Positions 16,564 through 26,500 of a DNA stretch of 57,879 bases are shown here, in pieces. A program made the translations under genes and the position numbers. This DNA comes from Candidatus Dietzia intestinipullorum. Its GTDB lineage: Bacteria; Actinomycetota; Actinomycetes; Mycobacteriales; Mycobacteriaceae. Numbering within the stretch: position 1 is the stretch's first letter; every line of letters begins with the position of its first letter. The stretch spans positions 1-57,879 of the forward strand of contig DWWP01000028.1 of NCBI GenBank assembly GCA_019119635.1, given 5' to 3'. The notes under the pieces are model-generated. The model was not told the DNA's origin. It saw only the letters and a list, made by a program, of their open reading frames with translations, and did not search any database.

Positions 16564-18068
16564 CCCCCGCCCTCGTCTACACGGCGCGCTCCCACCTGGG
16601 GATGGTGCGGCAGAACAACGAGGACTCGGCCTACGCCGGTCCGCGGTTGCTCGCGCTGGCGGACGGGATGGGCGGTCACGCCGCCGGGGAGATCGCCAGC
16701 CAGTTCGTGGTGGCCTCGCTGGCCAGGCTCGACGAGGACGAGTCCGGTCAGGACCTCACCGGCGCCCTGACCCGCTCGCTCGTCGAGGGAAACGAGGCGA
16801 TCGCCGCGCACGTCAGCGCCCACCCCGAGACCGAGGGCATGGGCTGCACGGCCACGGCCCTGCTCTTCGACGGTCGCCGGATGGGCCTCATCCACGTCGG
16901 TGACTCCCGCGCCTACCTCCTGCGGGACGGGTCGCTCACCCAGATCACCAAGGACGACACGTTCGTGCAATCGCTGGTGGACCGCGGTGAGCTCTCCGCC
17001 GACGAGGCCCACAACCACCCCCGGCGCTCCCTCATCCTCAAGGCCCTCACCGGCGAACCCGTCGAGCCGACGGTCGTCATCCGGGAGGCCCGCCCCGGCG
17101 ACCGCTACCTGCTGTGCTCGGACGGGCTCTCGGATCCGGTGAGCACGGAGACCATCGCAGAGACGCTGGAGACCGGCACGGTCGACAGCGCCGCGGACCG
17201 GCTGGTGCAGCTGGCGCTCCGCTCCGGCGGCCCCGACAACATCACCGTCGTCGTGGCGGACGTCCTCGACTCCCCCCGCGACGCCCCGTCCGTGCCCGTG
17301 GTGGTGGGCGCGGCGTCCACCGACGAGGGCGAGGCGGGCCCCGACGCCGACTCCGCCGCCGGACGGGCGGCCGCCTTCTCCCGCGCCCAGGAGGCCGCCC
17401 GCGAGCCGGAGACCGACCAGGGCGACGAGACACCCGACGACGACGAGGTGGACGACGAGCCGCCCCGGGGCAGTCGCTGGCGGTTCGCCCTGAGCGTGGT
17501 CGGGGTGGTGGCGCTGCTGGGCGTGATCGTGGGCGTGTCCACGCTGCTCATCCGCAGCAACTACTTCGTCACCGATCAGGACAGTCAGGTGGTGGTCAAG
17601 CGCGGGATCCCGGGCGAGGTGTTCGGGGTCGCGCTGGCGTCGGTGAGCCAGATGGCCTGCCTGTCCGCCGAGGGCTCCCTGACCATGCACGACCAGGACG
17701 CCCTGCCCGCCGGCTGCAACGTCTTCACGCTCGGCGATCTCCGCGAGCCCGCCCGCGAGTCCGTGCGGGCCGGCATGCCCTCGGGCAGCCTCGCCGAGAC
17801 CAGCGCCCAGGTGTCCCGCCTCGCGCAGGACAACCTCCTGCCCCTGTGCGAGGAGGTCGAGGCCGAGAGCCGCGAGGCCGCCGAGGACCGGGCCGAGCGT
17901 GACGCCGAGGCCGACCGGCCGGGAGCGGAGCCCGAACCCGGTGCCGAGCGCGAACCCGGGGCGGAACCCGGCGCTGATCGTGAGCCCGGCGCAGGGGCCG
18001 GGGACGACCCCGAGGCAGAGCAGGCCCCCGACCCCGTGCCGGGAGAGAACTGCCGGGCGGTGAGCTGA
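16560..18068 (+). CDS. pstP: PstP, PP2C-type Ser/Thr protein phosphatase
   Basis: The 502-residue protein removes phosphate from PknA/PknB and their substrates. The cytoplasmic PP2C domain (about 1-235) shows the metal-binding motifs ED in QNNEDSAYAG, ADGMGGHAAGE, GDSRAYLLRDG and SGGPDNITVVV. An acidic linker is followed by one membrane segment (about 307-330) and an extracytoplasmic domain ending in Glu/Pro/Gly-rich repeats (roughly AEPEPGAEREPGAEPGADRE pattern). It starts at GTG overlapping fhaB, and ends 4 bases before rodA. Confidence 0.95.
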   Translation: MTPALVYTARSHLGMVRQNNEDSAYAGPRLLALADGMGGHAAGEIASQFVVASLARLDEDESGQDLTGALTRSLVEGNEAIAAHVSAHPETEGMGCTATALLFDGRRMGLIHVGDSRAYLLRDGSLTQITKDDTFVQSLVDRGELSADEAHNHPRRSLILKALTGEPVEPTVVIREARPGDRYLLCSDGLSDPVSTETIAETLETGTVDSAADRLVQLALRSGGPDNITVVVADVLDSPRDAPSVPVVVGAASTDEGEAGPDADSAAGRAAAFSRAQEAAREPETDQGDETPDDDEVDDEPPRGSRWRFALSVVGVVALLGVIVGVSTLLIRSNYFVTDQDSQVVVKRGIPGEVFGVALASVSQMACLSAEGSLTMHDQDALPAGCNVFTLGDLREPARESVRAGMPSGSLAETSAQVSRLAQDNLLPLCEEVEAESREAAEDRAERDAEADRPGAEPEPGAEREPGAEPGADREPGAGAGDDPEAEQAPDPVPGENCRAVS

Positions 18069-18072
18069 CCAG

Positions 18073-19497
18073 ATGAGTGCTCCCGCATCCGAGAGCGGAC
18101 GGTCGGCGATCCCGTCGCGTCCACGCCGCGGCAAAGAACTGGTCCTGCTGGTCGCCGCCACCGTCATCGTCGGCTTCGCCCTCCTGCTGGTCCAGCTGGC
18201 GCAGGAACAGGAACTGAGCCTGTCGCTGCTGTGGATCACGCTGGCCTTCCTCGGACTCTGCGGCGCCGCGCACGGGCTGATCCGCTGGCTGGCCCCGTAC
18301 TCCGACCCGGTGCTGTTGCCCTGCGTGGCACTGCTCAACGGGCTCGGCCTGGTGGTGATCTACCGCCTCGACCTCGCGTACGCGGCGAGCGCCGAGGCCA
18401 CCGGCAACGACCCGCCCCCGATGGACGTCACCAAGCAGCTGCTGTGGACCCTGATCGGCGTGGGGGTCATGGCCGCGGTCCTGTACTTCCTGCGCAACCA
18501 CCGCGTCCTCGCACGCTACGGCTACACGCTCGGCTTCACGGGCCTGGCGCTGCTCGCACTGCCCGCCGTGCTGCCCGCGCGGTTCTCCGAGATCAACGGC
18601 GCCAAGAACTGGATCATCCTGCCCGGGTTCACCATCCAGCCCGGCGAGTTCGCCAAGATCCTGCTCATCATCTTCTTCGCCTCGATCCTCGTGGAGAAGC
18701 GGGAACTGTTCACCACCGCGGGCCGCCGGATCCTCGGCGTGGATCTCCCCCGCGGACGCGACCTGGGCCCGATCATCGTGGCGTGGTTCCTGTCGCTCGG
18801 CGTGCTGGTGTTCAACACCGACCTCGGTATGGCGCTGCTGATCTTCGCCACCGTGCTGACGATGCTGTACGTCGCCACGGAACGGGTGAGCTGGCTGCTC
18901 ATCGGCGTCGTCCTGGTCGGGGCCGGCGGCGTGCTCGCCTACTTCCTGTTCAGCCACGTCCGGGTACGGTTCCAGATCTGGCAGGACCCCTTCGCCTTCT
19001 TCGACACCGGTGGCTACCAGAGCTCCCAGGCCCTCTTCGGGCTCGCCTCCGGCGGCATGGCCGGCACCGGGCTGGGCAACGGCCGACCCGACCAGGTGCC
19101 GTTCGCCAACACCGACTTCATCACCTCCACCATCGGTGAGGAACTGGGCCTCATCGGACTGACCGCCGTGTTGCTGGTCTACGCGGTGCTCGTCCTGCGG
19201 GGGATCCGGGTGGGACTGACCATCCGCGACAGCTTCGGCAAGCTCGTCGCCGTGGGGCTGGCCTTCACGGTGGGCATCCAGATGTTCGTCGTGGTCGGCG
19301 GCGTCTCCACCCTGATCCCGCTCACCGGCCTCACGCTGCCGTTCATGGCCTACGGCGGTTCCAGCCTGCTGGCCAACTACGCACTGCTGGCCGTCCTCAT
19401 CCGCCTGTCCCACGACGCCCGTCGGCCGATGCCGACCCCGCGCCAGGCGCCCGCACTCGCCGACGCCCAGACCGGCATGATGCGGCAGGGGCGGTGA
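18073..19497 (+). CDS. rodA: RodA/FtsW-family peptidoglycan glycosyltransferase
   Basis: The 474-residue SEDS protein has about twelve hydrophobic segments and polymerises lipid II glycan chains. Typical motifs are NGAKNWI after segment 4-5, PGEFAKI, and the ending MAYGGSSLLANYALLAV. It precedes its partner class B penicillin-binding protein pbpA by 7 bases, the standard pairing for a glycosyltransferase with its transpeptidase. Confidence 0.95.
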   Translation: MSAPASESGRSAIPSRPRRGKELVLLVAATVIVGFALLLVQLAQEQELSLSLLWITLAFLGLCGAAHGLIRWLAPYSDPVLLPCVALLNGLGLVVIYRLDLAYAASAEATGNDPPPMDVTKQLLWTLIGVGVMAAVLYFLRNHRVLARYGYTLGFTGLALLALPAVLPARFSEINGAKNWIILPGFTIQPGEFAKILLIIFFASILVEKRELFTTAGRRILGVDLPRGRDLGPIIVAWFLSLGVLVFNTDLGMALLIFATVLTMLYVATERVSWLLIGVVLVGAGGVLAYFLFSHVRVRFQIWQDPFAFFDTGGYQSSQALFGLASGGMAGTGLGNGRPDQVPFANTDFITSTIGEELGLIGLTAVLLVYAVLVLRGIRVGLTIRDSFGKLVAVGLAFTVGIQMFVVVGGVSTLIPLTGLTLPFMAYGGSSLLANYALLAVLIRLSHDARRPMPTPRQAPALADAQTGMMRQGR

Positions 19498-19504
19498 TCG
19501 CACC

Positions 19505-20989
19505 GTGAACACCGCCATCCGCAGGGTCGCCGTCGCCGCCATGGTCATGGTGGTGGCGCTGCTCCTCCAGCTCACCTGGGTGCAGGTCTTCCGGGCCGAC
19601 GAGCTGCGCTCCGACCCCCGCAACACGCGCATGCTCCTCGACGAGTACTCGCGCCAGCGCGGGCAGATCACCGCCGGCGAACGCGTCCTGGCGATGTCGC
19701 AGCCCTCCGACGGCCGGTACGACTTCGCGCGCACCTACCCGACCGACCCGCGGGTGTTCGGCCCGACGGTCGGGTACTACTCGCTCGAGTACGCCACCGC
19801 CGGCGTCGAGAACTCGCAGGACGCCTTCCTCAGCGGCTCGGACTCGCGCCTGCTCTCCGAACGCATCACCGGCCTCATCTCCGGCCGGACCCCGCAGGGC
19901 GGCTCGGTCGAGCTCACGCTGGACCCCGACGCCCAGACCGTCGCCTACAACGCCCTGCAGCGGGGCGCCGGCCAGGGCCCCGTCGTCGGCTCCGTGGCCG
20001 CGGTCCGGCCCTCCACGGGCGAGGTGCTCACCCTGGCCTCCAGCCCGTCCTTCGACCCCAACGCCCTGTCGAGCCAGGACCAGGACGTGCGGTCGCAGGA
20101 GATGCAGCAGATCGAGCAGAGCCCCGACCGCCCCCTGCTCAACCACGCCACCCAGCAGGCCCTGCCCCCCGGCTCCACGTTCAAGGTCATCACCACCGCG
20201 GCCGCACTCGAGGCCGGGATGGGGCCCGAGACGCCCGTCAGCGGCGCCGACCGCACCCTCCTGCCCGGCACGTCGACCTACCTGCAGAACTACGCCGGGC
20301 AGACCTGCGGGGGCAGCACCGTCTCCCTGCGCACCGCCTTCGAGCTCTCCTGCAACGTGCCGTTCGTGGAGATGAGCCAGGACATCGGCCCCGACGCGTT
20401 CACCGACATGGCGGAGCGGTTCGGGATCGACGGCACCAGACCCGAGGACCTCGGCGTGCCCGTCGCGCCGTCCGGTCTCGGGCAGATGGACGACCAGGCC
20501 CAGCTCGCCATGAGCGCGATCGGGCAGAGCGATGTCCGCATGACCACGCTGCAGAACGCCATGGTGGCCGCCACCGTCTCCAACGGCGGTGTGCGCATGG
20601 AGCCGCAGCTGGTCCGCTCACTCCTCGCGCCCGATCTCTCCGTCGTCGAGGGGTTCAGCCCGGACGACGCCGGCCGCGCCCTCACCGACGAGCAGGCCGG
20701 GACCCTCACCGAGCTCATGGTGGGCGCGGAGAACCACGCCGCGGGCTCGGCCGGCGGGCCGGTCCCGGGACTGACCATCGCCTCCAAGACCGGCACCGCC
20801 GAGCACGGCTCCGGGGAGGACGGCACCGCCCCCTACACGTGGTACATCGCGTTCGTCCCGGGCCAGGACCTCGCCGTGTCCGTGGCCATCGAGTCCGGCC
20901 CGGGGATCACCTCGGACACCGTCGGCGCCACCTACGCCGGGCCCATCGGGCGTGAGGTCCTGGCCGCCCTCGCGGACGGTGAGCGATGA
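19505..20989 (+). CDS. pbpA: PbpA, class B penicillin-binding protein (transpeptidase)
   Basis: The 494-residue protein has one N-terminal membrane anchor (about 5-27) and an extracytoplasmic transpeptidase domain with SxxK in PPGSTFK (about residue 223), SCN (about 281) and KTGTAE (about 428). It cross-links peptidoglycan at the septum or lateral wall and is a known PknB substrate in mycobacteria. Start is GTG; its stop overlaps the pknA start (ATGA). Confidence 0.95.
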   Translation: MNTAIRRVAVAAMVMVVALLLQLTWVQVFRADELRSDPRNTRMLLDEYSRQRGQITAGERVLAMSQPSDGRYDFARTYPTDPRVFGPTVGYYSLEYATAGVENSQDAFLSGSDSRLLSERITGLISGRTPQGGSVELTLDPDAQTVAYNALQRGAGQGPVVGSVAAVRPSTGEVLTLASSPSFDPNALSSQDQDVRSQEMQQIEQSPDRPLLNHATQQALPPGSTFKVITTAAALEAGMGPETPVSGADRTLLPGTSTYLQNYAGQTCGGSTVSLRTAFELSCNVPFVEMSQDIGPDAFTDMAERFGIDGTRPEDLGVPVAPSGLGQMDDQAQLAMSAIGQSDVRMTTLQNAMVAATVSNGGVRMEPQLVRSLLAPDLSVVEGFSPDDAGRALTDEQAGTLTELMVGAENHAAGSAGGPVPGLTIASKTGTAEHGSGEDGTAPYTWYIAFVPGQDLAVSVAIESGPGITSDTVGATYAGPIGREVLAALADGER

Positions 20990-22500
20990 GCCTGAACTCC
21001 GGCGCACTGCTCTCCGAGCGCTACCGACTGCTCCGACTCATCGCCACCGGCGGCATGGGCCAGGTGTGGGAGGCCGACGACGCGGTGCTGGACCGCCACG
21101 TGGCAGTCAAGGTGCTCAAGGCCGAATACTCCTCCGACGTCGAGTTCGTCGAACGGTTCCGGTCCGAGGCCAAGGTCACCGCCCGGATCTCCCACCCCGG
21201 GATCGCCACCGTCTACGACTACGGGCAGATCACCGACCCGTCCTCCGGCAGCCCGCTGTCCTACCTCGTCATGGAGCTCGTGGTGGGCGAGCCCCTGTCC
21301 GACGTGCTCGCGCGCGAGGGCACCCTGCCGATGCGGCACACGCTGGACATGCTCGAGCAGACCGGACGCGCCCTCAACGCCGCGCACGCGATCGGGCTCG
21401 TCCACCGGGACGTCAAGCCGGGCAACATCCTCATCACGCCCACCGGGCAGGTCAAGCTCACCGACTTCGGGATCGCCAAGTCGATGGGCGCCTCCGCCAT
21501 GACGCAGACCGGCATGGTCGTGGGCACGGCGCAGTACATCTCGCCCGAGCAGGCCATGGGCAACGACACCACCCCGGCCGGCGACGTCTACTCGCTCGGG
21601 GTGGTGGGTTACGAGTGCCTGGCCGGCCGGCGACCGTTCGTGGCCGACTCGCCGGTGACCATCGCGATGATGCACGTGCGGGACGCGCCTCCCCCGCTGC
21701 CCGACGCGATCCCGGCGCCGGTGCGGGGGCTCCTCGCCCACGCCATGGCCAAGGACCCCCACCACCGCTACCCGGACGGTGAGGCCTTCGCCGACGCGGT
21801 CGCCGACGTGCGCGCCGGCCGCTCCCCCCGGGTCCCCGCGGGGGCAGCGGGCGCCGCCGGAGCCGCCGCGGGGCTCGCCGCCGGTGCCGCGGCCGCGACC
21901 ACGGTGTTGCCCGAGGACACGGCGGCCGGGAACGCGGGCCGGCCGGATCCCACCCGGGCGTACACCCGGGTCCAGCCCGCGCCGGGTCCCCGCGAGCACG
22001 GCGGCCGGCAGCGCGCACCGCAGGCGCCCGCTCCCGCGCATCGTCCCCCGGCGCCGCCGGTGACGTCCCGGCCGCCCCGCCGGAGACGTGGCGGCTGCGG
22101 CGCCTGGTTCCTCGTCGCGTTCATCCTGGTGGCGCTGCTGGCCGTGGCCGGGGCGATCGCCCTGTCCAACGCGGGCGTCTTCGGCCCCAACGGGCTGTTC
22201 GGCCGGAGCACCCCGTCGACGCCGTCCACCACCACGTCGCTGGTGACCACCACCACCGCTCCGGAGCCCGCGCCCAGCCCGACCCCGTCACCGCAGCCGC
22301 CTCCGCAGCCGACTCCCACGAGTCAGCCCGACCCCGGGCCGACGACGGACCTGCAGGACATGCTCGACTCCCTCACCTCGGAGTTCAGTAGCGTCCTGCC
22401 CGCACCCGGCGACGACGGGGGCGGTGGTAACGCCCCGGGCGGGGCGGGCAATAACGGCAACGGACCCGGTAACGACGGCAGAGGAGGGAACGGCGGATGA
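20986..22500 (+). CDS. pknA: PknA, membrane Ser/Thr protein kinase
   Basis: The 504-residue protein has an N-terminal Hanks-type kinase domain (about 10-270): Gly loop [11 protein letters not shown], catalytic [15 protein letters not shown] and a regulatory threonine loop [11 protein letters not shown] Pro/Ala-rich juxtamembrane linker precedes one membrane segment (about 372-393), then an outside tail rich in Thr/Pro and ending in Gly/Asn repeats, with no PASTA domain. It phosphorylates division and wall-synthesis proteins. It overlaps pbpA and pknB by ATGA on both sides. Confidence 0.95.
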   Translation: MSLNSGALLSERYRLLRLIATGGMGQVWEADDAVLDRHVAVKVLKAEYSSDVEFVERFRSEAKVTARISHPGIATVYDYGQITDPSSGSPLSYLVMELVVGEPLSDVLAREGTLPMRHTLDMLEQTGRALNAAHAIGLVHRDVKPGNILITPTGQVKLTDFGIAKSMGASAMTQTGMVVGTAQYISPEQAMGNDTTPAGDVYSLGVVGYECLAGRRPFVADSPVTIAMMHVRDAPPPLPDAIPAPVRGLLAHAMAKDPHHRYPDGEAFADAVADVRAGRSPRVPAGAAGAAGAAAGLAAGAAAATTVLPEDTAAGNAGRPDPTRAYTRVQPAPGPREHGGRQRAPQAPAPAHRPPAPPVTSRPPRRRRGGCGAWFLVAFILVALLAVAGAIALSNAGVFGPNGLFGRSTPSTPSTTTSLVTTTTAPEPAPSPTPSPQPPPQPTPTSQPDPGPTTDLQDMLDSLTSEFSSVLPAPGDDGGGGNAPGGAGNNGNGPGNDGRGGNGG

Positions 22501-24548
22501 CCACACCTCAACTGCTGGCGGGCCGATACGAGATCGGCGAGACGCTGGGCTTCGGCGGTATGTCGGAGGTCCACCGTGCGCGCGACACCACCCTGGGCCG
22601 CGACGTGGCCGTCAAGATCATGCGCGCCGAGCTGGCGCGCGATGAGACCTTCTACCAGCGCTTCCGTCGCGAGGCCCAGAACTCGGCCTCGCTCAACCAC
22701 CCCTCGATCGTGGCGATCTACGACACGGGCGAGGAGCACACCGACGAGGGCGCCCTGCCCTACATCGTCATGGAGCTGGTCGAGGGCGACACGATCCGCG
22801 ACATCGTCCGCATGGACGGGCCGATGGAGGTCGACCGGGCGCTGGGCGTGATGGCCGACGTGTGCGGGGCGATCGACTTCTCGCACAAGAAGGGCATCAT
22901 CCACCGCGACGTCAAGCCCGCCAACGTCATGATCTCGCGCGACGGCGCGGTCAAGGTCATGGACTTCGGCATCGCCCGCGCGGTCAGCGACTCCACCTCG
23001 ACGCTCACCAAGACGTCGTCGGTGATGGGCACCGCCCAGTACCTGAGCCCCGAGCAGGCGCGTGGCGAGTCCGTCGACGCCCGCTCGGACCTCTATTCCG
23101 CCGGCTGCGTGCTCTACGAGATGCTCACCGGCGCGCCCCCGTTCACCGGCGAGTCACCGGTGGCCGTGGCGTACCAGCACGTCCGCGAGACGCCCGCGCC
23201 CCCGTCGTCGCTCGACCCGGGGATCGACCGGTACGTCGACGCCGTGGTGATGCAGTCCATGGCCAAGAACCCCGAGAACCGGTACGACTCCGCCGGGGAC
23301 ATGCGCTCCGACCTGCTCACGGTCCTGACCGGGGGGCGCCCCGCCGCACCGCTGGTGCTCTCTGACGACGACCTCGACGACGAGCTCCGGCCCGACGCCC
23401 CCCACGGCTTCACCGGCGCCGGGTTCGGGACCGGGCTCGCCGCGGGCGCCGCCGGCGTGGCCGGGGCCCGCTCCTCCGACTGGGGACCGCCCTCCGACGC
23501 CCCCACGGAGGCGCACGACCTGCCCGGGCTGTCCTCCGGCGCCGGCACCGCCACCCGGCACAGCGCCGACTCCTCCCGGCGGCGCCGGGAGGGCGGCCGC
23601 AAGGCGCGGCCCGTCGCGATCGCCGTCGCCGTCCTCGCCGTGCTGGGCGTGATCGCCGCCGTCTCGATCTGGGCGACCTCCGACAACGGGACCAGCCAGC
23701 AGCAGGTCCAGGAAGTGACCATCCCGGAGGTCGCGCAGCGTCCCGTCGACGAGGTGGTGGCCGAACTCGAGGCCCTGGGCCTGGTGCCCGTCGAGCACCC
23801 GGAACCCGACCCGCAGATCCCGGCCGGCCACGTGATCTCCTCCGACCCGATCGCCGGAAAGCGACTGGCACTGCAGTCCGAGATCCACCTGGTCGTCTCC
23901 ACCGGCGTCCCGGTGCTCCAGGTGCCCAACGTGATGGGGATGTCGGCCGCCGACGCCCGCAGCACCCTCGAGGAGGCCGGCTTCCGGGTGGAGCCGGAGA
24001 ACGAGACGCGACCGTCGACCGAGGACGACGCCGGCAAGGTCGTCGACACGAGCCCCGCACCCGGGACGCAGACCCCGTCCGACCGCCCCGTCCGGCTGGT
24101 CGTCGGCTCCGGCCCCGAGCAGGTGCAGGTCCCCGGCGTGGTCGGGCAGTCCGTGGAGTCGGCCCGCGCCGCGCTCGAGGACGCGGGCTTCCGCGTGGAC
24201 ACCCAGCGGGTCGACGACACCGCACCCGAGGGCCGCGTGCTGGAGCAGTCCAGTTCCGCCGGTCAGACCCAGATCAAGGGCGCCACCATCACGCTGCAGG
24301 TCTCCTCCGGGAATCTGTTCATGATGCCCAACGTCGTCGGGTCGACCGTCCCGGAGGCGCTCGAGGCCCTCGAAGGCGCGGGCTGGCAGGGCGGCCGCGA
24401 ACAGCTCATCGAGCTGCCACAGAACGATCCCGACCTCAGCCGCGTGGGGCAGGTCTTCTCGCAGCAGCCGCCGGTCGGCGAGGCCGGCGTCAACGACCAG
24501 GTGGTCCTGCGCGTGATCCGCTTCGGCCTGGTCCCCGGCCCGGGCTGA
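22497..24548 (+). CDS. pknB: PknB, PASTA-domain Ser/Thr protein kinase
   Basis: The 683-residue protein has the kinase domain at about 10-275 ([45 protein letters not shown]), a linker, one membrane segment (about 372-393) and four PASTA repeats outside the cell (about 408-683). The repeats bind muropeptides/lipid II and localise the kinase. It is the last gene of the operon; the trpG gene converges on it, as in mycobacteria. Confidence 0.96.
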   Translation: MTTPQLLAGRYEIGETLGFGGMSEVHRARDTTLGRDVAVKIMRAELARDETFYQRFRREAQNSASLNHPSIVAIYDTGEEHTDEGALPYIVMELVEGDTIRDIVRMDGPMEVDRALGVMADVCGAIDFSHKKGIIHRDVKPANVMISRDGAVKVMDFGIARAVSDSTSTLTKTSSVMGTAQYLSPEQARGESVDARSDLYSAGCVLYEMLTGAPPFTGESPVAVAYQHVRETPAPPSSLDPGIDRYVDAVVMQSMAKNPENRYDSAGDMRSDLLTVLTGGRPAAPLVLSDDDLDDELRPDAPHGFTGAGFGTGLAAGAAGVAGARSSDWGPPSDAPTEAHDLPGLSSGAGTATRHSADSSRRRREGGRKARPVAIAVAVLAVLGVIAAVSIWATSDNGTSQQQVQEVTIPEVAQRPVDEVVAELEALGLVPVEHPEPDPQIPAGHVISSDPIAGKRLALQSEIHLVVSTGVPVLQVPNVMGMSAADARSTLEEAGFRVEPENETRPSTEDDAGKVVDTSPAPGTQTPSDRPVRLVVGSGPEQVQVPGVVGQSVESARAALEDAGFRVDTQRVDDTAPEGRVLEQSSSAGQTQIKGATITLQVSSGNLFMMPNVVGSTVPEALEALEGAGWQGGREQLIELPQNDPDLSRVGQVFSQQPPVGEAGVNDQVVLRVIRFGLVPGPG

Positions 24549-24586
24549 GCAGGCCGCGGGCCCGGGGCGGCAGGCGCCGCAGCGGC

Positions 24587-25267
24587 TCAGGCCAGGGCGG
24601 CGCCGCGGGCCGAGTCGAGTTCGGCCTCCAGCCGCGTCACCAGCGTCTCCGAGGGACTCTCGCCGCAGATGCCCAGCCAGTTGGCCAGCATGCGGTGGCC
24701 GCCGTCGCTCATCACGGACTCCGGATGGAACTGGACGCCGTGGACCGGCTGCTCCCGGTGCCGCATGCCCATGACCACGCCTGACCCGGTCCATGCGGTG
24801 GGCACGAGCTCGTCCGGGATCGTCTCCGCGAGCACCGTGAGCGAGTGGTAGCGGGTCGCGGTGAACGGGCTCGGGATGCCGGCCAGCACGCCCGAGTCGT
24901 CGTGGGTGACCTCGCTGGTCTTGCCGTGCATCAGCTCCTCGGCGCGGTCCACGGTCGCGCCGAAGGCCTCGCCGATCGCCTGGTGGCCCAGGCACACGCC
25001 CAACACGGGGATGCCCTGACGGCCGCACACACGGATGAGCGGGATGGTCGCCCCCGCCCGGTCGGGCGTGCCGGGGCCCGGGCTGAGCAGGACGCCGTCG
25101 TAGTCGGCGGTCGCCGCGCGGAGTGTGTCCTCGCCGAACGCGCCGTCGGGCCCGGAGAGTCTCTCGTCGTCGTTACGCCACACGTCGCACGCCGCGCCGA
25201 GCTGACCCAGATACTGGACCAGGTTGTAGACAAAGCTGTCGTAGTTGTCGACGACGAGAATGCGCAT
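24587..25267 (-). CDS. trpG: glutamine amidotransferase subunit, anthranilate/ADC synthase
   Basis: I chose the ATG at 25267 (MRILVVDNYDSFVYN); a longer open frame upstream is not this family. The 226-residue class I amidotransferase supplies ammonia from glutamine for anthranilate or aminodeoxychorismate synthesis. The nucleophile is in GVCLGHQAIG and the His-Glu pair in QFHPESV. The same gene is found between pknB and crgA in mycobacteria as trpG; sequence alone cannot separate TrpG from PabA function. Confidence 0.92.
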   Translation of the reverse strand: MRILVVDNYDSFVYNLVQYLGQLGAACDVWRNDDERLSGPDGAFGEDTLRAATADYDGVLLSPGPGTPDRAGATIPLIRVCGRQGIPVLGVCLGHQAIGEAFGATVDRAEELMHGKTSEVTHDDSGVLAGIPSPFTATRYHSLTVLAETIPDELVPTAWTGSGVVMGMRHREQPVHGVQFHPESVMSDGGHRMLANWLGICGESPSETLVTRLEAELDSARGAALA

Positions 25268-25297
25268 GCCGGCAGCGTACTGCGGCGCGCCCGGGCG

Positions 25298-25327
25298 TTC
25301 GTCGGCGGTGGACACGGTTGATAGAAT
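25298..25327 (+). promoter_or_regulatory. crgA promoter, probably leaderless transcript
   Basis: TAGAAT at 25322-25327 lies only six bases before the crgA ATG, the spacing seen for leaderless mRNAs in actinobacteria. TTCGTC at 25298-25303 is a possible -35 with an 18-base spacer. No ribosome site precedes the ATG, which supports leaderless translation. Confidence 0.55.
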
Positions 25328-25333
25328 GCGGCC

Positions 25334-25600
25334 ATGCCCAAGTCGAAGGTCCGGTCGAAGAGCGAGTACACGGACGCCGCCGTCAGCCGCACCCCCGTCA
25401 AGGTCAAGGGGGCGCCCACGGCGCGCTGGTACATCGTGGTGATGCTCGGCCTGATGCTCCTCGGCCTCGCCTGGCTCGTCCTCTACTACATCGCCGGCGA
25501 GAAGATCCCGTTCATGATGGCGCTCGAGACCTGGCAGAATTTCGCGATCGGCTTCGGCATCGCCGTCATCGGTCTCCTCATGACCATGAACTGGCGGTAG
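25334..25600 (+). CDS. crgA: CrgA, cell division inhibitor/septum protein
   Basis: The 88-residue protein has the exact CrgA pattern: a basic N-terminus [12 protein letters not shown], then two membrane segments (about 33-54 and 65-83) and the terminal MTMNWR. CrgA interacts with FtsZ, FtsQ and penicillin-binding proteins and coordinates septal growth. Its location between trpG and a PH-domain gene matches mycobacteria. Confidence 0.95.
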   Translation: MPKSKVRSKSEYTDAAVSRTPVKVKGAPTARWYIVVMLGLMLLGLAWLVLYYIAGEKIPFMMALETWQNFAIGFGIAVIGLLMTMNWR

Positions 25601-25636
25601 TCGCGCCGCGGATTCGTCAATCCACAACCTCTTCCA

Positions 25637-25671
25637 CAGGTCACCCCCCGCCACTGGCGGGGGGTGACCTG
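25637..25671 (+). terminator. long hairpin after crgA
   Basis: A near-perfect palindrome: CAGGTCACCCCCCGCCA (25637-25653) pairs with the mirror arm at 25655-25671, followed by an AT-rich CATTTAT. It lies about 36 bases after the crgA stop and is a strong intrinsic terminator candidate. Confidence 0.8.
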
Positions 25672-25766
25672 CATTTATGGGTTCCGGCCCGCATCGCTGC
25701 AGGTCACCATTGTTTTATGTGCTAAGTGAGTCGTGTTGACCGGGGCGTGCACACCCGCTCACACGC

Positions 25767-25910
25767 TGTGGATAACTCGGTCCACACTGGGGATAAACGC
25801 CCGACGACGACGACGAGGACTCCGCCGCAGGTAGGAACCGCCACCCCTCGAACGGCAATCGAACTCCAGCCGTGTCATTCATTCACAGTGTGGAGAACGC
25901 TTGTGGATAA
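25767..25910 (+). other. cluster of DnaA-box-like sequences
   Basis: Perfect TGTGGATAA (complement of the TTATCCACA DnaA box) occurs at 25767-25775 and 25902-25910. One-mismatch copies are TGGGGATAA at 25788-25796 and TGTGGAGAA at 25889-25897. All four point the same way. The 25672-26002 gap holds no convincing gene. The usual oriC of this group is beside dnaA; this region is in the same chromosomal neighbourhood by synteny, so it may bind DnaA as a titration or regulatory site. Confidence 0.6.
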
Positions 25911-26002
25911 CTATCGGCGCGTGCCGGCGGCGCGGACATCGCACGAACATCACACGGACATCGCGGAGTCGGGGCCGTGGCGAGATGAGGGAGGATGAGG
26001 GC

Positions 26003-26458
26003 ATGAGCGATGCCGAGGTTCCAGCGGCCGTACCGAGCGCACACTCGTGGTCCCCCGGGACGCTGTGGCCCGGTCTCCGGATCGCGGGCGGGTTCGGCGC
26101 CGTGGCGATCGGGGTGCTCGGCGACGACCCGTTGGCGCTGGTGATCACCGGGATGCTGGCGCTGTTCCTCATCCCGTCGGGCGTGCTCCAGCTGCTGCGG
26201 CGCCCGCTGATCGAGGTGGTGGACTCAGACCTCGCGCTGCGCCGGATCAGCAGAGTGGAATTCATCCCCCGCTCCGCGGTGGAGGAGGTGCGCGCGCTCG
26301 ACTTCTCCCGGTGGGGCATGCGACACCATCAGATGCGGCTCGAGTACGTGGACGACAGCGGTCTCGAGCAGCTGGAGGTGTTCACCCGCATGGACCTGGG
26401 CGTCGACCCCAGGGATGTGGTGGACGCGCTCGGGCGGCTGGGGTTCCCGACCCGGTAG
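26003..26458 (+). CDS. PH-domain membrane protein
   Basis: The 151-residue protein starts at ATG 26003 behind GAGGATGAGGG. Two hydrophobic stretches (about 24-40 and 43-63) are followed by a bacterial PH-like domain: IEVVDSDLALRRISRVEFIP then SAVEEVRALDFSR. It matches the position of the conserved membrane protein (Rv0010c) between ppiA and crgA in M. tuberculosis. The function is unknown; envelope association is inferred from the membrane segments. Confidence 0.8.
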   Translation: MSDAEVPAAVPSAHSWSPGTLWPGLRIAGGFGAVAIGVLGDDPLALVITGMLALFLIPSGVLQLLRRPLIEVVDSDLALRRISRVEFIPRSAVEEVRALDFSRWGMRHHQMRLEYVDDSGLEQLEVFTRMDLGVDPRDVVDALGRLGFPTR

Positions 26459-26500
26459 AGGTAGCGGCCCCGGGCAGCACGACGTCCGTTGTCGGGACAG

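Noticed and set aside
17925-18010. Repeated Gly/Ala/Glu/Pro codons at the pstP end as a tandem repeat element
   Set aside because: The repeat is in frame and fits an extracytoplasmic low-complexity tail, so it is protein composition, not a DNA element.
16470-19734. Long minus-strand open frames opposite pstP and rodA
   Set aside because: They have low-complexity Gly/His/Asp composition, no ribosome sites, and cover well-conserved genes on the plus strand.
25726-25998. A 90-codon open frame in the DnaA-box region
   Set aside because: Composition is unlike a protein, it lacks a good start signal, and it is better explained as a non-coding region with repeated TGTGGATAA.
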